Notes under the pieces: model-generated
What the model saw: the letters and a program-made list of their open reading frames with translations, nothing else
Databases searched by the model: none
What the model was told of the DNA's origin: nothing
Assembly (NCBI RefSeq): GCF_011801125.1
Contig: NZ_CP046171.1
Span: 7,254,001-7,318,000 of the forward strand
DNA: 64,000 nt
Source of the DNA: Nocardia brasiliensis
GTDB taxonomy: Bacteria; Actinomycetota; Actinomycetes; Mycobacteriales; Mycobacteriaceae
Reading direction: 5' to 3'
Part shown: positions 49,795 through 58,995 of the stretch, one piece after another
Layout: each line of letters begins with the position of its first letter
Position numbering within the stretch: position 1 is the stretch's first letter
Made by a program: the position numbers and the translations under genes

Positions 49795-51186
49795 CTACCG
49801 GTGCGCGCCGATCGCCTGCCCGACGAGCGCCTGTGCCATGGGCGGCAGAATCTCCGAGAGCGCCTGGCCGAATTGCGGTTCCGGAATCGTGCTCACCGGA
49901 CTGGTGATGGTGCAACCCTGCGGCGCGGCGACGCCGTCGAGCCGATCCTTCAGCCAATAGAACGCGCCGGGCAGATGCGACACCACACCGGAAAGGTGCT
50001 CGGCCGCGAATTCCCGCACATAGGTCACGCTCGGCGCCGCGCCGTCACAGTATTTCCGCACCGCCGCATCGGTGCCGGCAATCGGAATGAGTTCGTCGTT
50101 CTGCGCGTGATAGAAGTAGATCGGCACGGACGGGGTCCGCTGCCCGAGGGAATTATCGGCAATGGCGTCCCGAATCTCCGGCAGCGCCAACGGGTCCGCA
50201 CCCTGGAATGTGCCGAGATAGTTGAAACCCGGGAAAAGAAGGGCGCCCTGCGGGTGGCACAGCACCTTCTTCGAGGCCAGCACGAATTGCCCGAGAAGAT
50301 CCACCCGCTCGCGCAGCACACGCTGCATTTCCGGGTATTCGGTGGCGAGGCCGACGAACGCGGCGGAAATCAGCCCGGCATAGACGCCGTCATTGTTGTG
50401 GCGCACCACGCCGGCATAGTCGCCCGCCGCGACCCCGCCCGCGGCGGCGCCGACGATATTGAGTTCCGGCGCGTATTCCTCCTTGATCTCCGGCACGAAG
50501 GCCGTCGGAATCGTGCCGCCGGAGTAGCCCCACAGCGCGACCGGCGTTCGCGGCCCGCTCAACTGCGCGGGCGCGAAGTTCTCCGCGGCGCGGATGCCGT
50601 CGAGCGTCGCCTGGGCATTCATCCGCGACGCGCCGTAGGCCGAGTTCGGACCCTGATAGTCGGGCATCGCGATGGTCCAGCCCTGCCCGAGCCCGGCGGC
50701 GATCGGGATGAGGGTCTCGGCCGCGTTGACGTAATCGACCGGGATGGCCCCGGATTGGGCCACATACGAGGGCGCGCAGTACTGCGCGCCGCTGTCCTCG
50801 GCGATTTGATAGGAGAGCAGCTTCGAGCCGCCCGCCGGGGCGGGCCCGCGCGGCTTCAGGATCGTGGTGACCGTCGCGATCGGCTCGCCCTGACTGTTCG
50901 TGGTGCGGTAGAGCAGCTGCCACGCGTCGACATTCAGCCGCAGGATGCCCATGAACGCGGGATAGATCGCCCGCGCGCGCAGGATCTCCCCCGGCTGCGC
51001 GGCCGCGACGGCACCGGCGGACGGCCGATAGAAGTCATCCAGTTCGGGCGGGAGGGTAAGTGCCGGGGCGGGCTCCACCCGCACGTCCGGCCCGGGTACC
51101 GCCTGCCCCGAGCCGAGCCCCATCCATGTCGCCATCAGTGCGATGACGCCGAGGACGACCACGCGCCCACCGTTGCGCACGCTCAT
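49795..51186 (-). CDS. Secreted lipase (LIP family)
   Basis: This 463-residue protein has an N-terminal signal/anchor (core VVVLGVIALMATWMGLG) and a LIP-type hydrolase domain. The nucleophile is in WGYSGGT, the acid is in HAQNDELIP, and the His is in AAEHLSGV. Cys residues in QYCAPSY, VLCHPQG, KYCDG and QGCTI could form disulfides. It should release fatty acids outside the cell; together with the acyl-CoA synthetase downstream it suggests use of host or environmental lipids. ATG 51186 is the start. Confidence 0.87.
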   Translation of the reverse strand: MSVRNGGRVVVLGVIALMATWMGLGSGQAVPGPDVRVEPAPALTLPPELDDFYRPSAGAVAAAQPGEILRARAIYPAFMGILRLNVDAWQLLYRTTNSQGEPIATVTTILKPRGPAPAGGSKLLSYQIAEDSGAQYCAPSYVAQSGAIPVDYVNAAETLIPIAAGLGQGWTIAMPDYQGPNSAYGASRMNAQATLDGIRAAENFAPAQLSGPRTPVALWGYSGGTIPTAFVPEIKEEYAPELNIVGAAAGGVAAGDYAGVVRHNNDGVYAGLISAAFVGLATEYPEMQRVLRERVDLLGQFVLASKKVLCHPQGALLFPGFNYLGTFQGADPLALPEIRDAIADNSLGQRTPSVPIYFYHAQNDELIPIAGTDAAVRKYCDGAAPSVTYVREFAAEHLSGVVSHLPGAFYWLKDRLDGVAAPQGCTITSPVSTIPEPQFGQALSEILPPMAQALVGQAIGAHR

Positions 51187-51294
51187 CGAAAACTGCCTTC
51201 CCGTTACCGGCCATGACCCTTATTGGTCAGGGATCTTTTCAGATAACGGACCGGAAGTCCAGTCTCAGACAGTGCTTCGATTCACGGCACGACA

Positions 51295-51325
51295 ACGGCG
51301 GGTGGCCCAGTGCACCACCCGCCGT
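51295..51325 (-). terminator. Terminator of the sugar ABC operon
   Basis: ACGGCGGGTGG at 51295-51305 pairs perfectly with CCACCCGCCGT at 51315-51325 around a 9-base loop, 6 bases after the permease stop at 51332. Confidence 0.75.
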
Positions 51326-51331
51326 GTCGAA

Positions 51332-52240
51332 CTACTTGACGCTGCCCGCGGTAAGACCGGCCACCAGGCGCTTTTCGATCAGCGCGAACAGGATGACGAC
51401 CGGGATGATGCCCACGGTGGAGATAGCGAAAACGTATTGCCACGAGGTGTCGTACTGACCGACGAACTTGGTCAGCGCGACCGAGAGCGGCTGATTCTCC
51501 GGCGTGGTCAGCACCACCAGGCTGGCGGCGAATTCGTTCCAGCAGGAGACCACGACGAAGATGGTCGCGGTGACGATGCCGGGCCACACCAGCGGCAGGC
51601 TCACCCGGACCAGGGTCTGCCAGCGGCTCAGCCCGTCCAGCTGCGCGGCCTCCTCGATCTCCACCGGGATGGCGGCGAAGAAGCTGTGCAGGATCCAGAC
51701 CGCGAACGAGAGGTTGAACGCGGCGTTCACCAGGATCATCGCCAGGAAGGTGTCGTTGATGCCGATCGCGAAGAATTCCCGGATCAGACCGGTCACCAGC
51801 ACCGTCGGCTGCAACATCTGGGTCACCAGCACCAGGCCGAGGAACACCGCGCGACCCGGAAACTTGTGCCGCGCCGTGTAATACGCGGCCGGGATGGCGA
51901 CCAGCAGCACCAGCACCGTGGCGAACACCGAGATGATCACCGTGCTCGCCATGTTGAACGGCAGCGGTGTCTCCGGGGTGTCCCACATGGTGGCGTAGTT
52001 GTCCGGATGCCACGACTCGGGAATGTAAGTCGGTGGGATGCGCAGGATTTCGGCGCGGTCCTTCAACGAGCCGAGCACCATCACGATGAACGGCAGCAGG
52101 AACAGCGCCGCGATCACCACGCCCACCGCGGTCAGTTCCCAGCGGCGGCGTTTGGCCCGGACCTTGGGCCGCTCAGCCCGCCCCGCGGGCACGACGGTGC
52201 CGGTGACCCGCTCGATCGTCACGTCGGTGTCGGCGGTCAT
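51332..52240 (-). CDS. Sugar ABC transporter permease, MalG type
   Basis: This 302-residue permease has six helices and the EAA motif EIEEAAQLDGLSRWQTLVRV that docks the ATPase. It pairs with the MalF-like permease encoded just before it (ATGA overlap) and the binding protein at 53120. No ATPase is present, so a shared MsiK-like ATPase probably serves. The neighbours argue for import of an N-acetylhexosamine. ATG 52240 is the start. Confidence 0.92.
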   Translation of the reverse strand: MTADTDVTIERVTGTVVPAGRAERPKVRAKRRRWELTAVGVVIAALFLLPFIVMVLGSLKDRAEILRIPPTYIPESWHPDNYATMWDTPETPLPFNMASTVIISVFATVLVLLVAIPAAYYTARHKFPGRAVFLGLVLVTQMLQPTVLVTGLIREFFAIGINDTFLAMILVNAAFNLSFAVWILHSFFAAIPVEIEEAAQLDGLSRWQTLVRVSLPLVWPGIVTATIFVVVSCWNEFAASLVVLTTPENQPLSVALTKFVGQYDTSWQYVFAISTVGIIPVVILFALIEKRLVAGLTAGSVK

Positions 52241-53118
52241 CCGTCCACCTCCTGGGTAGGCCGGATCACCTTCACATAGATCGCGATGATCACGATGATC
52301 AGGACGAAGTTCAGCACGCTCATCGCCGCGGCGGTGTCGACCTGCTGGTTCTGCCGAATCAGCTTGAACATCAACGTCGTCGTGGTGTCGGCCTGGAAGC
52401 CGGCGATACTGCCGGTGATCACCTGCAGGATCGGCAACGAGTTGAACGAGTTGATGATGTTGATGATCGTCGCGACGGCGATCGCCGGACGCAGCTGCGG
52501 CAGAATGAGATACCGGTACCGCTGCCAGGCGCTCGCACCGTCGACCCGGCCCGCCTCACTGATCTCGGCCGGAATCGACTGCAGCCCGGCCAGAATCGTG
52601 TAGGTGGTGAACGGGATCGAGACGAACACCGCGACGCCGATCGCGACCAGGAACGCCGGTGTCGGCTGCTTGGTGAAGCCGTAACCGCGGTCCAGCAGGC
52701 CGATATCGACCAGGAACCGGTTCGCGATGCCGACGTCGGGATCGAGCATGTAGTAGAAGATCGTCGTCGTCATCACCACCGACGCGGCCCACGGCACCAG
52801 CACGGCCATCCGGACCGCGGTGCGGCCGGGGAAGTCCTTGCTGAGGAACTGGGCCAGGCCCGCCGAGATCACCAGCGTGATCAGGACGACGGCGACGACC
52901 CAGACCACCGTGTGCAGCAGCACCGAGCCGAGCTCGGAGATCCCGAACAGAGTGCGGAAGTTCTCCAGTCCGGCCGCGCCGCGATCCTGCCCGTAGGCGC
53001 TCAGATCCCTGGTACTGGTCCACACCATGTAGCAGGCGGGGAAGGCGACGATAGCCGCGATCAGGACCAGCGAGGGTCCGATCCACGGTATCGCCGCCAG
53101 AGTTCCTTTCCGCCGCAC
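52237..53118 (-). CDS. Sugar ABC transporter permease, MalF type
   Basis: This 293-residue permease with six helices has the coupling motif EISEAGRVDGASAWQRYRYL. GTG 53118 begins 1 base after the stop of the binding-protein gene, and the 3' end overlaps the MalG-type gene by 4 bases, so all three are one operon. It forms the channel with the MalG-type partner. Confidence 0.92.
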   Translation of the reverse strand: MRRKGTLAAIPWIGPSLVLIAAIVAFPACYMVWTSTRDLSAYGQDRGAAGLENFRTLFGISELGSVLLHTVVWVVAVVLITLVISAGLAQFLSKDFPGRTAVRMAVLVPWAASVVMTTTIFYYMLDPDVGIANRFLVDIGLLDRGYGFTKQPTPAFLVAIGVAVFVSIPFTTYTILAGLQSIPAEISEAGRVDGASAWQRYRYLILPQLRPAIAVATIINIINSFNSLPILQVITGSIAGFQADTTTTLMFKLIRQNQQVDTAAAMSVLNFVLIIVIIAIYVKVIRPTQEVDG

Positions 53119-53119
53119 G

Positions 53120-54370
53120 CTACTTCGCGGCTTCCTGGATCCGCTGCAACACCTGGGCCGGGTCGGTGCCCTGCGCGATGGTGCCCATCTGCTGACGGAT
53201 GGCGCCCTGCGCCGCAGCCCATTTCGGGTTGTTGCTCGGGTAGAACTGGGCCACCGCGAGGGTCGAGCCGAACGCCTTGGTCACCGGGTCCGATGCGAGC
53301 TTGGCCGCGGCGGTGTTGGTGATCGGGATGAAGCCCTCGGTCGAGACGAACTTCGCGTAGACGTCCGCGCCGTAGAAGAAGTCGAGGAACTTCTTGATGT
53401 TCGCCGCCTTCTTGCCGTCCTTCTTGAACGCCATCAGGTGGTCGGCGACGCCGAGGGTCACCGGCGTGCCGGTCTTGGTCGGCGATGGCGCGGTCGCGTA
53501 CTTCAGGCTCGGGTTCTTCGCGGCGATCTGACCGATGGTCGGCGGCAGGCCCTCGATCATGCCGATCTTGCCCTGGATGAAGGCATTGATCACGTCCTTG
53601 CGGTCGGTCGCGCCCGGATTCGGCTGGGTCACACCGGCATCGGCGATCTCCCGCATGGCGCGCACGCCCTCGAGGTTGGCCGGGGTGTCGACGGTGACCT
53701 TGTCACCGTCGGACCAGGTGCCGCCCGCGCCGAAGGTCCAGATGGAGGTCTCGCCCTGGGCCTCCTCGCTACCCAGCGGCAGGCCGTAGCCGGAGACGCC
53801 GTCGCCGAGGGCCTGGATCTTCTTGGCCGCGTCGGTCAGTTCGGCCCAGGTCTTGGGCGGCGTGGCCACGCCCGCCTTGGCGAACAGGTCGGTGTTGTAG
53901 AACAGCGTGCGGGTCGAGGCGAACAGCGGCAGCGCGTACTGCGTCCCGTTCAGCGACGCGTTCTTCGCGAAGCCCGGCTGAATATCCGAAAGTACCTGCG
54001 GGGAGACGATTTCGGAAGCGGGGTAGAGCATGCCGTCGCTGGCGAAGCTGGAGTACGCGTCGATGTTCAGGATGTCCGGCGTGGTCGACTCCGACTGCAA
54101 CTTGGTGCGCACCACGTCGTTGATCGAGTTCCAGGACTCCATCTGCAGGTTCACCTTGATATCGGGATTCTGCTTCTGGAAGTCCGCGATGATGCCGTCC
54201 CACAGCGCCTTCGTGCCGTTGGCCCCGTCGCTATAGGCCGGAGCCAAGAAGTTGATCGTGGTGTCGGAGTCGGCGGAATCTTTCGAGCCGAACCCACAGG
54301 ACGAGATCGCCAGCGCAAGGCCGGTGACCATCGCGACCCCCGCGAGCACGCCGTGGAGTGGTCTTTTCAC
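53120..54370 (-). CDS. Sugar-binding lipoprotein of the ABC importer
   Basis: This 416-residue cluster-B solute-binding protein is a lipoprotein: the signal ends in the lipobox ISSC near residue 25. Domain pattern is typical of CUT1 sugar binding proteins (DGIIADFQKQNPDIKVN; DILNIDAYSSFASDG; FYNTDLFAKAG; WSELTDAAKK-like helix). It delivers the sugar to the two permeases. It is divergent from the SIS-domain gene across 129 bases that hold a TCTAGA-centred site. Confidence 0.92.
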   Translation of the reverse strand: MKRPLHGVLAGVAMVTGLALAISSCGFGSKDSADSDTTINFLAPAYSDGANGTKALWDGIIADFQKQNPDIKVNLQMESWNSINDVVRTKLQSESTTPDILNIDAYSSFASDGMLYPASEIVSPQVLSDIQPGFAKNASLNGTQYALPLFASTRTLFYNTDLFAKAGVATPPKTWAELTDAAKKIQALGDGVSGYGLPLGSEEAQGETSIWTFGAGGTWSDGDKVTVDTPANLEGVRAMREIADAGVTQPNPGATDRKDVINAFIQGKIGMIEGLPPTIGQIAAKNPSLKYATAPSPTKTGTPVTLGVADHLMAFKKDGKKAANIKKFLDFFYGADVYAKFVSTEGFIPITNTAAAKLASDPVTKAFGSTLAVAQFYPSNNPKWAAAQGAIRQQMGTIAQGTDPAQVLQRIQEAAK

Positions 54371-54448
54371 GAGTAGAACCTTTCAAATTTGCACATCCGG
54401 CGCCACTGGACAGCCGATGATGGGATCGACCTGATCGACCCGCCACTC

Positions 54449-54458
54449 AATCTAGACC
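54449..54458. promoter_or_regulatory. Possible DasR-like (dre) site
   Basis: AATCTAGACC matches eight of ten positions of the GGTCTAGACC core bound by DasR-type GntR regulators of amino-sugar genes in streptomycetes. It lies in the 129-base divergent promoter region between the binding-protein and SIS-domain genes. Only half of the palindrome is good, so this is tentative. Confidence 0.35.
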
Positions 54459-54499
54459 CAACCTTGATCATATGTGACCGATTCGCTCGTTAAGTTGAC

Positions 54500-55444
54500 A
54501 TGAACGATCACCGGGCGGATTCTGTTGTTGTGTCGATCTCAGCCGAACCCACGCCCGCCACCCATCTGGCCAAAGAGGTCGCCACCCAGCCTGACGACTG
54601 GGCGCGCGCCGAAACGATCGCCGCCGAGCACCGCGAAATCCTCCCCCAAAAGGGCGAGCGAGTAGCTGTGATCGGTTGCGGCACTTCCCTGTTCATGTCC
54701 AAAGCGATCGCGGCCCTGCGCGAGCGAGCCGGCCACGGTCTGACCGACGCCTGGCCCGCAAGCGAGGTCCGTTCCGGCCGCGAGTACGACCGCTACCTGG
54801 TGATCTGCCGTTCCGGCACCACCACCGAGGTGGTCAACGCGATGCGCGAGCTGCCCGCGGACGTCCCCCGCACGGTCATCTGCTCCAGTCCCGGCACCCC
54901 GGTGCTGGAACTGGGCGCGCCGATCCTGATCGACGAGGTCGACGAGGAGTCGGTGGTGCAGACCCGCTTCGCCACCACCACGCTGGCCATCCTGCGCTGG
55001 CACTTCGGCGAGGACCTCGCCCCGGTGATCGCCCAGGCCCGCGCCGTGCTGGCCGAGGATCCCACGGTGTCGCTGGCCCAGGTGCGCCATGCCGAGCAGA
55101 TCAGCTTCGTCGGCATGGGCTTCGCCGCCGCCATCGCCGAGGAGTCCGGGCTCAAGCTGCGCGAGTCCTGCCAGTCCTGGACCGAGTCCTACCTGTCCAC
55201 CGAGTACCGGCACGGCCCGATCGCCATCTCCGCGCCCGGTCGCGCGGTCTGGGCCTTCGGCCCACTGGTGCCGAACTTCGCCGCCGATATCGCGAGCACC
55301 GGCGCGCACTTCGAGCACCGTGACATCGATCCGATGGCCGACCTGGTCCGGGTGCATCAGCTGTGCATCCTGCGCGCGGCCGACCTCGGACTCGACCCCG
55401 ACCACCCGCGTGGCCTCAACCGCTCGGTCGTCCTGGACCAGTGA
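54500..55444 (+). CDS. SIS-domain sugar isomerase/deaminase, AgaS/GlmS-like
   Basis: This 314-residue protein has two SIS domains related to the isomerase half of GlmS and to AgaS. VIGCGTSLFMSKAIAAL and ICRSGTTTEVVNAM bind the sugar phosphate, and SYLSTEYRHGPIA is the E-x-x-H-G loop. With a ROK kinase, NagA, PfkB kinase and class II aldolase next to it, the best reading is galactosamine-6-phosphate deaminase/isomerase, making tagatose-6-phosphate; glucosamine-6-phosphate deamination is the alternative. ATG 54500 has little Shine-Dalgarno sequence, so translation may be leaderless or weak. Confidence 0.85.
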   Translation: MNDHRADSVVVSISAEPTPATHLAKEVATQPDDWARAETIAAEHREILPQKGERVAVIGCGTSLFMSKAIAALRERAGHGLTDAWPASEVRSGREYDRYLVICRSGTTTEVVNAMRELPADVPRTVICSSPGTPVLELGAPILIDEVDEESVVQTRFATTTLAILRWHFGEDLAPVIAQARAVLAEDPTVSLAQVRHAEQISFVGMGFAAAIAEESGLKLRESCQSWTESYLSTEYRHGPIAISAPGRAVWAFGPLVPNFAADIASTGAHFEHRDIDPMADLVRVHQLCILRAADLGLDPDHPRGLNRSVVLDQ

Positions 55445-55526
55445 GGAATCCGGTTCGGTGAGCCCCGACCCCACCGCGGCGTCCGTAGCGGCGCCGTTAC
55501 CGGCAGCGGGAACTAGTGTGCGAGGC

Positions 55527-56672
55527 ATGTCAGCCGAGCACGACCCGAAGCGAACCGACCGGCCGCGCACCGCTGCGGCCGGATCGTCCGACACCGCCGC
55601 TACCGCGGCGGAGCTGGGCGCGGGCGCCGCTGCGAACAGCACGGCGCCTTCCGCCGGTGCCGCCAGGCCCGCGATCGGCGCTGCCGGGCCGACCGCGACG
55701 GCTCGTCCTGGTGGCCCGTCGACGTGGCAGGCCGCGGCACCCCCGCGGCCCGCCACGTTGCCCGAGGACGCACTGGTGCTCGGCCTCGATGTCGGCGGCA
55801 CCACCATCAAGGGCGAAATCACCGACCGCACAGGCGAAGTGCTCGCCGTGGCGACCGTGGCCACGCCGCAGGGCGAGGCGGCGTTCGAGGCGATGGGCGC
55901 ACTCGGTGATCAGCTGCTCGCCGAACTGAGCGCGGCCCAGCGCGATCGGGTGCGGCGCGCGGCCGTCGTGCTGCCGGGGATCGTCGATTCCACGCGCTCG
56001 ATCGCGGTGTTCAGCAGCAATGTCGGCTGGCGCGACGTGCACATCGGCGACCGGTTCGTCGACCGCTGGGGCATCCCGGTGTTGATCGAACACGATGTCG
56101 CCGTGGCGGGTTGGGCCGAATGGCGCTTCGGCGCCGGACGCGGCCACGACAACGTCTGCGTCGTCATCCTTGGCACCGGCATCTCCGGCACCCTGTCCGT
56201 CGGCGGGCAGCTGGTGCGCAGCGGCTACGGCCAGGTCGGCGAGTACGGCCACATTCCGGTGCGCCCGGACGGGCTGCCCTGCCCGTGCGGCAACACCGGC
56301 TGCGTGGAGACCGTCGCCTCCGGCGCCTCGATAGCGCGCGCGTACACCCGGCGCACCGGCCGCGAAACCAAGGGCGCGGCAGAGGTTTTCGCCCTCGTAG
56401 CGTGCGACCCCGACGCCAAGGCGGTGCTGGTGGACGCGGTGGACGCGCTGGCCGACGGACTGATCGGCATCGTGCACGCGGCCTGCCCGGAGCTGATCAT
56501 CCTCGGCGGCGGGCTCGCGGGCGCCGGAGCGGCGCTCACCGACCCGCTGCATCAGGCCATCGCCGACCGGCTCCGGTTGGTGCCCGCGCCGCGGGTGGTG
56601 CTCGGTGCCTACGGTGCGCGCGCCGGTCTGATGGGCGCCGCGCTGTTGGCCAGGCAGGGGGCGCTGGCGTGA
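55527..56672 (+). CDS. ROK-family sugar kinase with Ala/Pro-rich N-terminal extension
   Basis: This 381-residue protein has a ROK kinase domain from about residue 83: the phosphate loop LDVGGTTIKG, the catalytic Asp in EHDVAVAGW, VILGTGISGTLSVGG, and the zinc motif EYGHIPVRPDG...CPCGNTGCVE. The first 80 residues are Ala/Pro/Thr-rich and unlike ROK proteins; translation may start later, for example at GTG 55773. Position in the cluster suggests it phosphorylates N-acetylgalactosamine or N-acetylglucosamine at C6 after ABC import. Confidence 0.82.
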   Translation: MSAEHDPKRTDRPRTAAAGSSDTAATAAELGAGAAANSTAPSAGAARPAIGAAGPTATARPGGPSTWQAAAPPRPATLPEDALVLGLDVGGTTIKGEITDRTGEVLAVATVATPQGEAAFEAMGALGDQLLAELSAAQRDRVRRAAVVLPGIVDSTRSIAVFSSNVGWRDVHIGDRFVDRWGIPVLIEHDVAVAGWAEWRFGAGRGHDNVCVVILGTGISGTLSVGGQLVRSGYGQVGEYGHIPVRPDGLPCPCGNTGCVETVASGASIARAYTRRTGRETKGAAEVFALVACDPDAKAVLVDAVDALADGLIGIVHAACPELIILGGGLAGAGAALTDPLHQAIADRLRLVPAPRVVLGAYGARAGLMGAALLARQGALA

Positions 56673-56835
56673 CCGCCGGTTCGAGCGCGGCCCACTCAAC
56701 TGGGTACCGGCCCCAGATTGACGGCGGCAATGCGTCCGTCCCAGCATGGGAGCCGTGCGTGGCCCGTATCAATGGCGGGTCACCCGTCGTCGGCCGTCCT
56801 GCCGCGCCCGCCGGACGCGGCAATAGGCTTGCCCT

Positions 56836-57996
56836 ATGAGCCCGGGTACCGAACTAGCCATCCGCGGGCGCGTCGTCTGCGCGTCCGCCCAGCTGGACGA
56901 CGGTGTCGTCACTGTTGTCGGCGATCGGATCAGCGCGGTCGTGCCCTACCCGGAATGGGCTGCGGCGCATCCCGGTTCGGCCGAGCCCGCGTTCGCGGGC
57001 ACCCTGCTGCCCGGCCTGGTAGACATCCACAACCACGGCGGGCTCGGCCACCGGTTCGACTCGGTCGACCCGGACGAGGCCGCCGCGGCCGCCGCGTTCC
57101 ACCATTCCCGCGGCTCCACGACCGTGGTCGCCAGCATCGTCACCGCGGCCGCCGCGGACCTGGTCGCGCAGACCGCGATGCTGCGCGATCTGGCCGAAGA
57201 CGGCGTGATCGGCGGCATCCACGCCGAGGGGCCGTTCCTGTCCGAGGCCCGCTGCGGCGCGCAGGACCCCCGCTACCTGCGCGACCCTGATCTCGAGCTC
57301 ACTGATCAGCTGCTGCGGGCGGGCGGGGGGCGGCTGCGGATGATGACGCTCGCGCCCGAGCGCTCCGGGTACGACGCGGTCGCCCAGCGCCTCACCGAGC
57401 ACGGCGTGGTGGTCGCGCTCGGACACAGCAACGCCGATTTCTCCGCGTTCCTGAAGGCCTTGCGGCCCACCGGCTTCGGCAGCGTGGTCACCCACCTGGC
57501 GAACGGGATGCCGCCGCTGCACCACCGCGAACCGGGCCCGGTCGGCGCCGGGCTGGTCGCCGCGGCCGCTGGGGCGGCGATCGTCGAGCTGATCGGCGAC
57601 GGCGTGCACGTCGATCCCGGGTTCGCCGCGCTGGTCTTCGCGGCCGCGCCGACCCGGGTCGCGCTGATCACCGACGCCATGCAGGCGGCCGGGCTCTCCG
57701 ACGGCGAGTATCAGCTCGGACCGCAATCGGTCACGGTCCGCCAAGGCGTGGCCCGCATCGCCAACGGTTCGCTGGCCGGCGGCATCAGCACGCTGCTCGA
57801 CTGCCTGGCGCGGGCGGTCCGCGAGTCCGGGGTGCCGCTCGAGACCGCGGTGCGCGCGGCCACCGCGACGCCCGCGGCGGCGCTCGGCCTCGCCGACGTC
57901 GGCGACCTGCGCGCCGGATATTTCGCCGACCTGTTGATTGTCGGCGACAATCTCCATATGCATCGGGTGCTCAGGCGAGGACAGTGGTTGTCGTGA
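56836..57996 (+). CDS. nagA: N-acetylhexosamine-6-phosphate deacetylase
   Basis: This 386-residue amidohydrolase removes the acetyl group from GlcNAc-6-P or GalNAc-6-P. Metal and catalytic residues appear in PGLVDIHNHGGLG, HAEGPFLS, GHSNADFS, THLANGMPP and LITDAMQAAGLSDG (catalytic Asp). The substrate here is inferred to be GalNAc-6-phosphate because the next two enzymes belong to the tagatose route. The ATG start at 56836 is supported; the stop is shared with the next gene's start. Confidence 0.93.
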   Translation: MSPGTELAIRGRVVCASAQLDDGVVTVVGDRISAVVPYPEWAAAHPGSAEPAFAGTLLPGLVDIHNHGGLGHRFDSVDPDEAAAAAAFHHSRGSTTVVASIVTAAAADLVAQTAMLRDLAEDGVIGGIHAEGPFLSEARCGAQDPRYLRDPDLELTDQLLRAGGGRLRMMTLAPERSGYDAVAQRLTEHGVVVALGHSNADFSAFLKALRPTGFGSVVTHLANGMPPLHHREPGPVGAGLVAAAAGAAIVELIGDGVHVDPGFAALVFAAAPTRVALITDAMQAAGLSDGEYQLGPQSVTVRQGVARIANGSLAGGISTLLDCLARAVRESGVPLETAVRAATATPAAALGLADVGDLRAGYFADLLIVGDNLHMHRVLRRGQWLS

Positions 57997-58946
57997 TCCT
58001 TACCGTGACCATGAACCCCGCCTACGACATGACCTACCGGGTCGAGCACTTCGAACGCGGCGAGGCGCATCGGGTCCGCTCCGTCGAGCAGCGCATCGGC
58101 GGCAAGGGCATCAACGTCACCCGGGTGCTCAACCAACTCGGGAAGTACGCGCGGGCAACCGGTTTCGCCGATCACGCGTTCGCCGCCGCGGCCGAGCTGG
58201 AGATGCCGGTCGATTTCGTGCACGCGCTGCCCTGGGTCCGGCGCACCGTGGTGATCAGCGAATCCGAGGACGGCACCGCCACCGCGCTGTGGGAGCCCGG
58301 CGCCCGGGTCTCCAACCCGCACGCCGCCGAACAGCTCGCGGTCCGGGTGGCCGGCATGCTGCCCGACGTCGACGGCCTGGTCATCTCCGGCTCGCTGCCC
58401 GGCGGCATCGCGACGTCCCTGCCCGCCGAGATCGCCCGCGCCGCCATCGCCGCCGACGTGCCGACCATCTGCGACGTGGACGGCGAGGCCCTGCGCCTGG
58501 CCGCCCAGGTCCCCGGCGTCGTCCTGATGCCCAACGGCGACGAGCTGCACCGGCTCACCGGCGTCAAACCGGTCACCGCGGCAGAGGTCGTCACCGCCGC
58601 GTACCCGCTGATCGACAACGGTGTGCGCGCGGTGATCGCCACCCGCGGCGCCGACGGCATGGTCGCGGTCACCGCCGCGGGCGCCTGGTTCGCCGCACTG
58701 CCGGAACCGCTGGCCGGAAACCCCACCGGCGCGGGCGATTCCGCCACCGCCGCGGTCATCGCCGCGCTCACCGCGGACGAGGTCCCCGACTGGCCGACCA
58801 TCCTCACCGACGCGGTGGCCACCTCGGCCGCCGCCGTGGTCATCCCGGTGGCCGGCGAGATCGATCGCTGCCTGCGCACCCGCATCGCCCCGACCGTCCG
58901 GGTCACCCGACTCGACCTACCCACCGCCCCAGAGACGACGGCGTGA
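57993..58946 (+). CDS. PfkB-family hexose-phosphate kinase (tagatose-6-P / 1-phosphofructokinase type)
   Basis: This 317-residue ribokinase-fold kinase has the LacC/1-PFK signatures: N-terminal VTMNPAYDMTYRV, RIGGKGINVTRVLNQLG, and C-terminal NPTGAGDSATA with the catalytic Asp. It should phosphorylate tagatose-6-phosphate to the 1,6-bisphosphate. GTG 57993 is chosen because it overlaps the nagA stop by 4 bases (GTGA); the frame is open from 57984. The aldolase gene follows after 49 bases. Confidence 0.88.
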   Translation: MILTVTMNPAYDMTYRVEHFERGEAHRVRSVEQRIGGKGINVTRVLNQLGKYARATGFADHAFAAAAELEMPVDFVHALPWVRRTVVISESEDGTATALWEPGARVSNPHAAEQLAVRVAGMLPDVDGLVISGSLPGGIATSLPAEIARAAIAADVPTICDVDGEALRLAAQVPGVVLMPNGDELHRLTGVKPVTAAEVVTAAYPLIDNGVRAVIATRGADGMVAVTAAGAWFAALPEPLAGNPTGAGDSATAAVIAALTADEVPDWPTILTDAVATSAAAVVIPVAGEIDRCLRTRIAPTVRVTRLDLPTAPETTA

Positions 58947-58995
58947 CCCGCGCGCCCCTCGTCGTCCCGGGCTGAGCACCGCAGGAGAGATACCG

